A DNA stretch of 17,670 nucleotides from Gammaproteobacteria bacterium. GTDB taxonomy: Bacteria; Pseudomonadota; Gammaproteobacteria; Arenicellales; JAOTYS01. Position 1 is the stretch's first letter. Each line of letters begins with the position of its first letter. A program made the position numbers and the translations under genes. Of the stretch, positions 6,855-14,018 are shown piece by piece. Where the stretch lies: positions 1-17,670 of the forward strand of contig JAOTYS010000041.1 in assembly GCA_029861795.1 (NCBI GenBank), in the 5' to 3' direction. The notes beneath the pieces were generated by a model. It saw nothing but the letters and a program-made list of their open reading frames with translations. It was not told the DNA's origin and searched no databases.

Positions 6855-8030
6855 TCAGTTCTCGAGTCGCTCCACAGCTTTGAAGCTGCCGTCGGACTGG
6901 ATCACGGTGAGGAACACCTGGTCCATTCCCTGGTTATCATCCACACCATAGGTTAGCGTTACCCCATCAAGATCAAATGTTCCGATTTCGGCGAGCTTGT
7001 CGAGAAAGCCCTCCCGGGTAACGGTTTCTCCGAGCTCGCCGAGCACGGCTACGACAAGCCGGCCGACTGTATAGCCCTCTAGTGACACAAAGCCAGGCTC
7101 GGCGTCCGAGCTCAACGCCTTCAATGCTTTTTGATAACTCGCGACGAGGGGAATGGTGGTGTCTTCGGGGAATGGTACGACCTGAGTGACGACAACCCCT
7201 TGTCCGGTCTCACCTAGCTCTTTAGCAAGCGCCTTGCTGCCGACAAACGAGACATTTAAGAATATGGCTTGCACCCCGACTTTTTTTGCCACCTTGATGA
7301 ATTCGGCGCAGGGCTCGTAGGCGCCGATCATGATTACTGCCTCGGGATCGACCTTGCGAATCGAGAGAACTGCTCTTTTGACGGCGGTGGTGTTGCGCTT
7401 GTAGGTCCCCTCGGCGACCAGGGCCATGTTGCGTTTGTCCAGGGCCTTGGTAACGCCGGCAAGACCGGCCCGCCCGTACGAATCATCTTGGTAAAGGATG
7501 GCGATGCGAGATACGCCGAGATCCTTAACCAAGCGCTCCACCATGGCTTCTGTCTCCTGGTAATAGGAGGCGCGCACATTAATGACGGTGCGCTTGTAGG
7601 GGCTGCGCAGAAACTCAGCTCCGGTGAAGGGTCCGATGAAGGGAACGCCCGCATCCGAGGCGATTGGCTGGGCGGCCTTGGAGGTAGGCGTCCCCACCTC
7701 GCCAATTAATGCGAAGGCCTCGTCTTCTTGCAGTAATCGTTGGGTATTGTCGATTGCCTTGTTGGGTTCGTAGCCATCGTCGTGGCTGATGAGCTCCAAT
7801 TCGCGACCATTGACACCTCCTTTAGCATTTGCCTCCGCGAACGCGGCGAGGATCCCTTGGCGCATCCCAACCCCAAGGGCTGCAGCCGGCCCTTCAAAGG
7901 CGGCCGATTGGCCGAACACAATACGATCTTCAAAAACACCTGGATCGGCGCGAGCAAGGAAAGGCACTAGCCCGGCTAGAGCGGTTACGGACGTCCACGC
8001 CAGTGCTATTCTGGATAGCGAAGTGTGCAT
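6855..8030 (-). CDS. LivK-type periplasmic solute-binding protein (Peripla_BP_6), orphan
   Basis: A 391-residue secreted binding protein of the branched-chain amino acid/amide class. Residues 1-28 form a Sec signal peptide (basic start, hydrophobic core, LARA|D cleavage); no lipobox cysteine is seen. The mature N-terminus has the family pattern IVFGQSAAFEGPAAALGVGM, then GGVNGRELELISHDDGYEPNKAIDN (71-95) and ALIGEVGTPTSKAAQPIAS. Later segments follow the two-lobed fold (YQDDSYGRAG, VIMIGAYEPCAEFIK, FVSLEGYTVGRLVV). A strong Shine-Dalgarno (GGAGGGGATC) precedes ATG 8030. No permease or ATPase gene is nearby; instead the next gene on the strand is a membrane receptor cyclase, suggesting a sensory rather than transport role. 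The ligand cannot be read; amino acids or amides are family precedents. Confidence 0.93.
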   Translation of the reverse strand: MHTSLSRIALAWTSVTALAGLVPFLARADPGVFEDRIVFGQSAAFEGPAAALGVGMRQGILAAFAEANAKGGVNGRELELISHDDGYEPNKAIDNTQRLLQEDEAFALIGEVGTPTSKAAQPIASDAGVPFIGPFTGAEFLRSPYKRTVINVRASYYQETEAMVERLVKDLGVSRIAILYQDDSYGRAGLAGVTKALDKRNMALVAEGTYKRNTTAVKRAVLSIRKVDPEAVIMIGAYEPCAEFIKVAKKVGVQAIFLNVSFVGSKALAKELGETGQGVVVTQVVPFPEDTTIPLVASYQKALKALSSDAEPGFVSLEGYTVGRLVVAVLGELGETVTREGFLDKLAEIGTFDLDGVTLTYGVDDNQGMDQVFLTVIQSDGSFKAVERLEN

Positions 8031-8304
8031 GATCCCCTCCCCCTTGAGTGGGTCCTGGCACGCGCACGCCAGTCTATCACGATCGTAGTGGCTTAAGTTG
8101 TCGTATTAGCTTCGATACAAACCCAATCTGTCATCACATGCTCCATGCTTCGACCAAATCCATCATGGGCTCTGCACGTCGTCGGATTTCGTCAGTCGTG
8201 CTCTGGCGGCTGAGTGAGCGCGTACGAACGTTTGTACAAGCGTAGGTGCGTACTAAGGTACCCTAGAAGTGAGATATTATGGAGGTGCTAAGGAGTACGA
8301 GTTT
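8031..8304. promoter_or_regulatory. Divergent intergenic region with dyad symmetry
   Basis: This 274-nt gap lies between the binding-protein gene (-) and the dehydrogenase gene (+), so it should hold both promoters. CTGGC (8055-8059) pairs with GCCAG (8068-8072) in the binding-protein leader. A near-perfect dyad GTACGAAC-GTTTGTAC (8222-8237) lies upstream of the dehydrogenase gene and could be an operator. A REP-like stretch starts at 8242. I could not place convincing promoter hexamers for either gene. Confidence 0.3.
8242..8265 (+). repeat. Possible degenerate REP singlet
   Basis: GTAGGTGCGT (8242-8251) is identical to the first ten bases of the REP units at the right end of the window, and 15 of the first 20 positions match. 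It also folds: GTAC (8250-8253) and GTAC (8258-8261) flank a TAAG loop. The copy is imperfect and short, so chance remains possible. Confidence 0.3.
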
Positions 8305-9459
8305 ATGAGGGTCGTTGTCATCGGTTGTGGTTTCCATGGACGCGGTGTTGCCTACGAGCTAGCGGCAGCGCCGGAGGTGCAAAGCGTGGTCGTTGTAGAT
8401 AAGGAGCGTGCTAAAGCCGAGGCCGTTGCCCAAAAGATTAGAGCCGACTGGGTGCAGCTCGAAGTGCAGGACACCCATTCGCTCAGCCAGGCGCTTCAAG
8501 GTGCTGACCTGGTCTTCAACGCCATCGGTCCTTACCACTACCGACGCAACGCGCTGTGCGTGGTTGAGGCCGCGCTGGCCGCGGGAGTTCAGTACGTGGA
8601 TATGAATGATGACCACGAGGTGGCTGAAACTTTGTTGTTGGAACCGAAATGGGACCGACACGCAAGTGAAGTCGGCATTGCCATGATTACTGGTACCGGA
8701 ATTGCACCGGGTGTCACCGGTATGCTCGCAAAGCTTGGCTATGAACGCATGGACCACCCGCGAACCATTGATGTCCGCTTCTCATGGAACTATTCGCTGA
8801 GCTATCCGGCGGCGTTGCACCACTTCTTTCGACTCAATAGCGGTGATGCGCCCCAGTACATTGAAGGTGAATATGTCCGACCCGGGGCCTTTTCGGGCCG
8901 CGAGCGCTGTACATTTCTACCACCGGTAGGGGAAAAAGAGATCTTCTATACCGGAATCAACGATCCAGTCAGCATTAGTTGCAGTTTGCCGGGACTAGAA
9001 CGGGTCACTGCTAGGGGTGCTTATCATCAAAGCGCGGCCAATGAGCTGCTTCAGTCCATGGTACGGTGGGGGTTCACCAGCTATGAGTCCATACCGGGCA
9101 GCACTGAATCACCGTTCGAGTTTCTCATGAAATATGTTTCGTCGGATGCAGGCCGGGAGTATTTCGATATCCCTATGGAGAACACACCCATGGCGGCACG
9201 GGTTGAGGTCGCCGGTTCGCACCACGGTGCACCGATGCGACTCGTATTCGAGGTGCAGGATTTTTCTCGTCGCGCGACCACGTCCGCGTCGGCGCGGGTG
9301 GCGTTGATGCTGATACGAGGTGAGATTGCGTTTTCAGGCATGCGCGCACCAGAGGGGTGTGTAGATGCGACAGCGTTTCTTCAAGGATTAGCGAAACATC
9401 CGGATATCAAGCTTTTCGCGTGGCGCGAAGGGGAACAACCGGCACAGCTCGAATTCTAA
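8305..9459 (+). CDS. Saccharopine dehydrogenase-like NAD(P)-dependent oxidoreductase
   Basis: A 384-residue protein of the saccharopine dehydrogenase superfamily, which also includes lysine dehydrogenases and carboxynorspermidine dehydrogenase. The N-terminal Rossmann fold is clear: VVVIGCGFHGRG (3-14, GxGxxG) and an acidic residue ending strand two (VVVVDKER, Asp32), which often goes with NAD preference. NAIGPYHYRRNALCVVEAALAAGVQYVDMNDD is the typical continuation (substrate-domain linker). The C-terminal half is the alpha/beta catalytic domain, with SLPGLERVTARGAYHQSAANELLQSMVRWGF. I chose ATG 8305, with TAAGGAG (8289-8295) 9 nt upstream; an in-frame GTG at 8269 is less likely. It is divergent from the binding-protein unit and convergent (44 nt) with the ligase gene. 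An amino-acid or amine substrate is likely, but the exact one is unknown. Confidence 0.88.
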   Translation: MRVVVIGCGFHGRGVAYELAAAPEVQSVVVVDKERAKAEAVAQKIRADWVQLEVQDTHSLSQALQGADLVFNAIGPYHYRRNALCVVEAALAAGVQYVDMNDDHEVAETLLLEPKWDRHASEVGIAMITGTGIAPGVTGMLAKLGYERMDHPRTIDVRFSWNYSLSYPAALHHFFRLNSGDAPQYIEGEYVRPGAFSGRERCTFLPPVGEKEIFYTGINDPVSISCSLPGLERVTARGAYHQSAANELLQSMVRWGFTSYESIPGSTESPFEFLMKYVSSDAGREYFDIPMENTPMAARVEVAGSHHGAPMRLVFEVQDFSRRATTSASARVALMLIRGEIAFSGMRAPEGCVDATAFLQGLAKHPDIKLFAWREGEQPAQLEF

Positions 9460-9503
9460 AGAGATCGGCCACGGAACCATCCAAGGGTGCTGCGCTGATT
9501 GTG

Positions 9504-11102
9504 TTAACGCCAACAATCGTCGACCCGGTCGTAGGCACCTGCTCTCAGGTCATCTTCCCCGGCGATGAGTTCGCTCTTGATCACGCGCTCCGACGGTGTG
9601 CGTGGTAGATCATCCCGATAAGCCCAATAGCGCGGAATCTTGAAGTATGCGATGCGTTCTGCGCAGAACTCGGAGAGGACTTGTGGGGAGACATCGTCTT
9701 TGCAATACCCCGCCTGAAGCACCACATAGGCCTTCACCTCTTCGCCCCTGGTGTCATCCGGCACTGGAACTACGGCGGCCATGTGCACTGCCTCGTGCTG
9801 GGTGATGACCTCCTCCACTTCCGCGGCAGCGATGTTCTCGCCGCTGCGCCGAATCATGTCCTTCTTGCGTCCTACGAAGTAGATGATTCCATCTTTATCC
9901 ATATGTGCCAGGTCACCGCTATGCAGCCACCCATTCTTAAAAGTTTCGGCGGTGGCTTCAGGGTTGCGGTAATAGCCGTCCATCAAGCCGGTCCCGCGCA
10001 TCACCAGTTCGCCTACTTCTCCCCTGGGCACTGGACAATTATCGGCTCCCACGATACGCGCCTCACGGGTGGGCATGGCTGTGCCGATGGCCCCGCTTCC
10101 CACCAGCCGATCATGGTCTTCCGGCGTGACGTTGATGTCGAGGCCCGATTCGGTCATGCCGAAGGTGTCGTACCAGGGTACGCCCCAACGCTCCTCGATA
10201 GCTTGATGATCCCGCGGCGGAATTGCGGAACAAGTGACGTAACGTACGTTGTGTTCGCGGTCGTCACTGCTCTCGGGCATCTTCAGCAGAAGCTTAGGCA
10301 TGACCCCGAGACAATAAAACCAAGTAACGTGGTGCTCTCGAGCCTTGCACCAAAAGCTGGAGGGATGAAAACGATCCAGCACCACGAGCTCCGCCCCAAT
10401 GAGCAACGATAACGCTACATTCCACTGCGGATCTACATAATAAAACGGTTGCGCCGTCATCAGTACATCTGTTTCGTTCAAACCGTGCTGCACTACGCTC
10501 ATGCGCCAGGCAAAACGTAGAAACCAGCCATGACTCAGCATGCAACCCTTGGGTTTTCCCGTGGTGCCGGAGGTGTATTGAATGTTGGCGAGCGATTCTT
10601 CGCCTACTTCTACGCTCAGCGGATCAGTTGAGGCGTGTTGCAGCAGCGGTGCAAGCGCCCGGTCTTGGGTGCCGCCGATCGATATAACGAGGTTCGACTG
10701 CGCCACCGATGGTGCTGCGTGGCTGATCAGCGCAACAAACTCATTCTCGCAGATCACAGCCTTGACCCCCGAGTGCTCCAGCAGGTATCCGGCATCCACC
10801 GATTTGTAGTGAACATTGAGCGGAACCATCACCGCCCCTGCTTTTACAATGCCGAGCCAGGCTAGAGGAAACTCTGGACGGTTACGCAGCATCAGCCCCA
10901 CGCGATCGCCGTTGCCCAAACCCAGGGTGTGAAGCATATGTGCAAATTGATTGGAGCGTCGCTCCACATCGTAAAATGTCAGACGCTCTGCGGTCTCGTC
11001 GAAGGTGAACGCAATACGATCAGGCGAACGCGCTGCGGCGCGAGCCGTCAATGTCTTGAGGTCAAGAACCTGGTCGGAGCTGAGATACGCAGGATTCGCC
11101 AT
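9504..11102 (-). CDS. AMP-forming acyl-CoA ligase, CaiC-like
   Basis: A 532-residue class I adenylate-forming enzyme that activates a carboxylate via an acyl-AMP and transfers it to CoA. Core motifs are complete: A3 P-loop YTSGTTGKPKG (176-186), A5 YDTFGMTES (311-319), A7 GWLHSGD (391-397), A8 GRKKDMIRRSGENIAAAEVE (411-430). The A10 motif reads LPRTPSERVIK (499-509): the usual Gly-Lys is Glu505-Arg506, so the normal adenylation lysine is replaced by arginine, with Lys509 nearby. Similar A10 variants occur, as I recall, in some carnitine/crotonobetaine-type ligases. ATG 11102 is preferred (AAGG 8 nt upstream) over an in-frame TTG at 11153. The promoter region carries strong palindromes. CaiC-like assignment rests on overall resemblance; the acid used is unknown. 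Confidence 0.9.
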   Translation of the reverse strand: MANPAYLSSDQVLDLKTLTARAAARSPDRIAFTFDETAERLTFYDVERRSNQFAHMLHTLGLGNGDRVGLMLRNRPEFPLAWLGIVKAGAVMVPLNVHYKSVDAGYLLEHSGVKAVICENEFVALISHAAPSVAQSNLVISIGGTQDRALAPLLQHASTDPLSVEVGEESLANIQYTSGTTGKPKGCMLSHGWFLRFAWRMSVVQHGLNETDVLMTAQPFYYVDPQWNVALSLLIGAELVVLDRFHPSSFWCKAREHHVTWFYCLGVMPKLLLKMPESSDDREHNVRYVTCSAIPPRDHQAIEERWGVPWYDTFGMTESGLDINVTPEDHDRLVGSGAIGTAMPTREARIVGADNCPVPRGEVGELVMRGTGLMDGYYRNPEATAETFKNGWLHSGDLAHMDKDGIIYFVGRKKDMIRRSGENIAAAEVEEVITQHEAVHMAAVVPVPDDTRGEEVKAYVVLQAGYCKDDVSPQVLSEFCAERIAYFKIPRYWAYRDDLPRTPSERVIKSELIAGEDDLRAGAYDRVDDCWR

Positions 11103-11160
11103 TACGGGTGCCTTGCATTGGTTTACTTGTAATCGGTGCGCGTAGCTCGACAATAAAATA

Positions 11161-11202
11161 TTTATAATTCAATATTATAAAGGAGTAATTTAGACTAAAT
11201 TA
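11161..11202 (-). promoter_or_regulatory. Candidate promoter and operator for the acyl-CoA ligase gene
   Basis: On the minus strand a perfect TATAAT lies at 11179-11174, about 72 nt before the ligase start. No good -35 hexamer precedes it. Instead the position is covered by a perfect palindrome, TAATTTAG-A-CTAAATTA (11186-11202). A second perfect inverted repeat, TTTATAAT-TCAAT-ATTATAAA (11161-11181), overlaps the -10 element itself. The arrangement suits a dimeric regulator acting at the -35 region; the identity of the regulator is unknown. Confidence 0.5.
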
Positions 11203-11251
11203 TGAAGTTAAAACTCGGTAGAATCGAGCGAGTCGCCCATCATTAAATCTC

Positions 11252-11273
11252 GAAATCGATAGGAAATCGATAG
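11252..11273. repeat. Exact tandem 11-bp repeat
   Basis: GAAATCGATAG occurs twice head to tail, at 11252-11262 and 11263-11273, close to one helical turn apart. It lies about 150 nt upstream of the ligase start and about 50 nt before the GcvT remnant. It could be paired protein-binding sites or a simple slippage duplication. Confidence 0.45.
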
Positions 11274-11324
11274 GGTCAGACTCGATTGAAATGATTAACA
11301 ATGATACCAAGCGGGTTTTCAAAG

Positions 11325-11660
11325 AGCAGTACTGGGCGATGCGCCTCCGTGCGATTCTGATGCACACGGTGAACTGCTGACTGAGTTTCGCGGTTCCAGA
11401 TGCCGAGAAACCGCTCATCAAGCTGTTCACCCTCGACATCGCCAAAGTCAAGGTTGGTCGGTGCAGCTACCAGACTGCTATCCCGATGGCCGCATCATCA
11501 CTGACGGGATTCTCATGCGACTGGATGAGGATCGCTACTGGTTTGCGCAGACCGATGGCGATCTGCACTTCTGGTTTATAGCCGCACAGGGCATAGATGT
11601 TTAAGTATTCGACGCCGAGGTCTGGGTCAGTCAGGGTCAGGGGCCACTCTCGTTGAAAGG
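11325..11660 (+). pseudogene. Remnant of a GcvT/DmdA-like gene (older copy)
   Basis: This stretch aligns with the internal part of the neighbouring GcvT-like pseudogene at an offset of 657-664 nt. Recognisable translated pieces are YWAMRLRAILMHT (from 11330), PDAEKPLIKLFTLDIAKVKVGRCSY, then after a frame change YPDGRIITDGILMRLDEDRYWFAQTDGDL and VFDAEVWVSQGQGPLSLK. It has several small indels, in-frame stops at 11378 (TGA) and 11602 (TAA), and lacks both the N-terminal start and the entire C-terminal half. Nucleotide similarity to the downstream copy is visible by eye but clearly diverged, so it is a paralogous relic rather than a recent duplication. No functional product is expected. Confidence 0.85.
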
Positions 11661-11791
11661 ATGAGGCCTTACAGGATTTTGTCGTAAGACTGAAACAAGA
11701 AACGCGGGACGAATAGTATTGATCCGCTCAAATCATAGAATGAATAATTTGTTGGCCGAAGATCGGCATAAAAACTCAGGAGTATTTTTAA

Positions 11792-13010
11792 ATGACAAAT
11801 CAGGTAGCCAATTTTCAGTTCACAGTGAGAGCGACCCCTGCTAAAGGCGCCCCGCCAAACGAGCTCGCTCACACTATGGCCCGACATCCGCTGATCTATC
11901 AGGAGCTTCCCTATAACCCTCAGTACAGCATCTACAACCGTCGTCTTTCCTGCGTGGGCATGGACGGCGAAACTGCCTATGATGTTTACTGGATGGTGCG
12001 TCGCGGGGTGATCCTGCGTCACACCGGCGAACTGCCGCTCGAGATTCGCGGGCCAGACGCTGAAAAGCTGGCCGATCTGGTGTTTACGCGCGACATTCGC
12101 AAAATGAAGGTCGGCCGCTGCAGCTATCAGATCCCCTGCTATTACGATGGCGGAATGATCACCGACGGCGTGCTGATGCGGCTGGCGGAAGACCGGTTCT
12201 GGTATGGGTAGGCGGATGGCGATCTTTTCTCCTGGCTTAAGGCGCATGTGAGTGGCCTGGATGTCGAGGTGATTGATCCCAACGTCTGGGTTAGTCAGGT
12301 TCAGGGGCCAGATTCGCTCAAAGTGCTGGAGACTGCCGTAGACGGCGCCTACCCGGAACCATTCCGCTATTTCGACATCGCCGAGGTTCAAGTTGCTGGT
12401 CAAAACGTTATTTTGAGCCGCTCCGGATTCACCAACGAACTCGGCTGGGAGTTTTATCTGGAACCCGGTATTGATGCCGAAGCGGTCGGGGATCGCATCC
12501 TTGAGGCGGGCAGGCCGTTTCGCATGGTGCCGACCTCCGCCAAGGCGTTTCGAGCGCGTCGGATCGAAGCGGGCCTCATGAATGCAGGTTCTGATTTCGA
12601 CGCGAGCGTGACCCCTTTCGCCGCCGGACTGGGTCATATGGTCGATCTGGGAAAAGCCAATTTCATTGGAAAGGCCGCATTACAGGCGGCCGACAGGCGT
12701 TGCCGCACCTGGGGCATGCGTGTCCAGGGGGGCGTTGCGAACCTTGGCAAGGTACTTAGCAGGAATGGCTCACCCCCGCCGGAAATCACCTGTTCGAGTG
12801 CCTGGTCGCCCTTTCAGCAATGCGGGGTGGCACTTGTGCGTCTGGACGATCCTGATCTGGGGCCGGGCACAGTACTGGATGTAGAGTGCATCGATGGTCA
12901 GACCCGGCCCCGCCGAAGTGTGCGAGACGCCGATGTATGACCAGGCGCGGGAAATCCCACGCGGCAAGCTGGTCGACATTCCTGAAATACCGGATACAGC
13001 TCCAGCGTGA
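11792..13010 (+). pseudogene. GcvT/DmdA-like aminomethyltransferase gene with amber codon and frameshift
   Basis: The gene would encode a folate-dependent aminomethyl/demethylase-type protein of about 405 residues. Family signatures include LEIRGPDAEKLADLVFTRDI, GGMITDGVLMRLAEDRFW, SGFTNELGWEFYL, RRIEAGLMNAGSDFD and FAAGLGHMVDLGKANFIGK. A TAG at 12209-12211 interrupts the frame between FWYG and ADGDLFSWLK; the older copy has Gln (CAG) at that place. An extra C in the CCCC run (12908-12911) shifts the frame near the end; correcting it restores EVCETPMYDQAREIPRGKLV and a stop at 13008-13010, a typical family C-terminus. AGGAG at 11778-11782 supports ATG 11792, preceded by hairpin GCCGA-AGA-TCGGC (11755-11767). 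Either sequencing errors or genuine recent decay would explain this; the intact substrate could be glycine, dimethylglycine, sarcosine or DMSP-like. Confidence 0.88.
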
Positions 13011-13068
13011 AACCAACGGTGAGTAGACTGAGCTCCGGAGAAAAATATTCATGTACGAAGTGCAACTA

Positions 13069-13155
13069 TCAGAGTCGCTTCGCCGCATTCGTTAACATCG
13101 CAAGACTCAACGCGCTGCCTGCTAACAAAAATAACCTTAGCAATGTATGTTTCAT
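13069..13155 (-). pseudogene. Orphan signal peptide (5' end of a lost secreted-protein gene)
   Basis: On the minus strand an ATG at 13155, preceded by AGGAG at a suitable distance (GTAGGAGACACAT), opens a 28-codon frame: MKHTLLRLFLLAGSALSLAM then LTNAAKRL and stop. This is a textbook Sec signal peptide (basic start, Leu-rich core, AxA-like end) with nothing mature after it. It most likely marks the truncated start of an exported-protein gene whose body was lost at the junction with the GcvT-like pseudogene. A genuine very short peptide is less likely. The rest of 13011-13336 holds no other gene I can support. Confidence 0.5.
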
Positions 13156-13336
13156 ATGTGTCTCCTACATCGTATCAAAGAACTCGATTGTGGTTAGGTG
13201 TCAATCTCCGCGCGCATCCACTGTAACCAACTCTGCAATGTGACCCGCTACATACAACTGGCCACGGTTTGGATTGGTGCATTTGCCCTGACCGCGGACA
13301 CTGTCGGTTAGGTAGGATAAATGCATCAGTCCGGTG

Positions 13337-13822
13337 CTAAGTCGCTATCTCGACTTCCGCTTCTACTTCGACGGCAATGTCTAGTGGTAGCACGGCCATC
13401 CCCACGGCGGAGCGTGTATGGGAACCACGTTCGGGTCCGTACACCTCGACGATCAGTTCGCTGAAGCCATTAACTACCGGTGTCGTCATGTTGAACCCCG
13501 GTGCGACGTTGACCATTCCGAGAACACGCAACCAATTGGTGACACGGTCTAGGTCGCCGAGCTCGCGCCGCAAAGAAGAAAGCATGGCTACAGCTGTTAA
13601 TTTGGCCAACTCCGTCGCTTGTCCCACCGATACCTCAGCTCCCACCTTCCCCAAAGGTTCAGCCAGGGAGCCATCCAGATTCAATGGGGCATGGCCTGAC
13701 AGGTAGGCCCTATTGCCACAGGTCTTGACGAACGAAAATGGTAGCGTAAGTCCAGGGGGTAGTTTGATCGGAGCAGGAAGCTCGATTCCGAGTTCTTTCA
13801 ATTTTGTTTCGATCTTAGCCAT
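13337..13822 (-). CDS. RidA (YjgF/YER057c/UK114) family protein, long subfamily
   Basis: About 161 residues, of the longer RidA subgroup rather than the 130-residue archetype. RidA proteins hydrolyse reactive enamines/imines released by PLP enzymes or act as related deaminases; they form cytoplasmic trimers. Visible landmarks are RAYLSGHAPLNLDGSLAEPLGKVG, the helix VGQATELAKLTAVAMLSSLRRELGDLDRV, LRVLGMVNVAPGFN, and HTRSAVGMAVLPLDIAVEVEAEVEI. The Arg of TRSAVG aligns with the conserved active-site Arg105. The start is ATG 13822 with AAGGAG 8 nt upstream; ATG 13828 is in frame but only 2 nt from that site. The gene is divergent from the secreted hydrolase. In this subgroup a detoxifying or catabolic role in amino-acid breakdown is plausible but not proven. 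Confidence 0.92.
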   Translation of the reverse strand: MAKIETKLKELGIELPAPIKLPPGLTLPFSFVKTCGNRAYLSGHAPLNLDGSLAEPLGKVGAEVSVGQATELAKLTAVAMLSSLRRELGDLDRVTNWLRVLGMVNVAPGFNMTTPVVNGFSELIVEVYGPERGSHTRSAVGMAVLPLDIAVEVEAEVEIAT

Positions 13823-14018
13823 CTCCATCTCTCCTTTGGTTTGTCGTCGCGGGATTCTATCAAAACTAGCGACAAAGGCTGACACTAAGCGAAAAGATGG
13901 AGAGAATGTCTTTCACCACCGACCTATGGTTGAGTCGGCATGGTGAACCCAAAGACGCGGGAATTTATTTCCGGGAAAAAGTCCAAGTAAGGAACGAATA
14001 GAAAGGAGGATATCCGCA

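Noticed and set aside
3535..9500. CRP-type sites (TGTGA-N6-TCACA) near the cyclase unit
   Set aside because: Looked for in the intergenic regions; only half-sites seen, none with both arms.
12209..12211. TAG as a possible pyrrolysine codon in a one-carbon-metabolism gene
   Set aside because: The older paralogous relic has CAG (Gln) here, the gene also carries a frameshift, GcvT-like proteins are not known pyrrolysine proteins, and TAG serves as a normal stop for the cyclase and pentapeptide genes in this window.
11669..12637. Open frame of 322 codons on the minus strand
   Set aside because: Antisense to the GcvT-like pseudogene, whose plus-strand reading has clear family motifs; the minus reading resembles nothing.
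13278..13325. TGCATTT/AAATGCA inverted repeat downstream of the RidA gene
   Set aside because: Seven-base arms with a loop of about 34 bases and no T-run; too weak to call a terminator.
13928..13941. 14-mer GGTTGAGTCGGCAT, repeated at 16292-16305 upstream of another exported-protein gene
   Set aside because: About one chance 14-base match is expected in a window of this size, and similarity does not extend beyond it.
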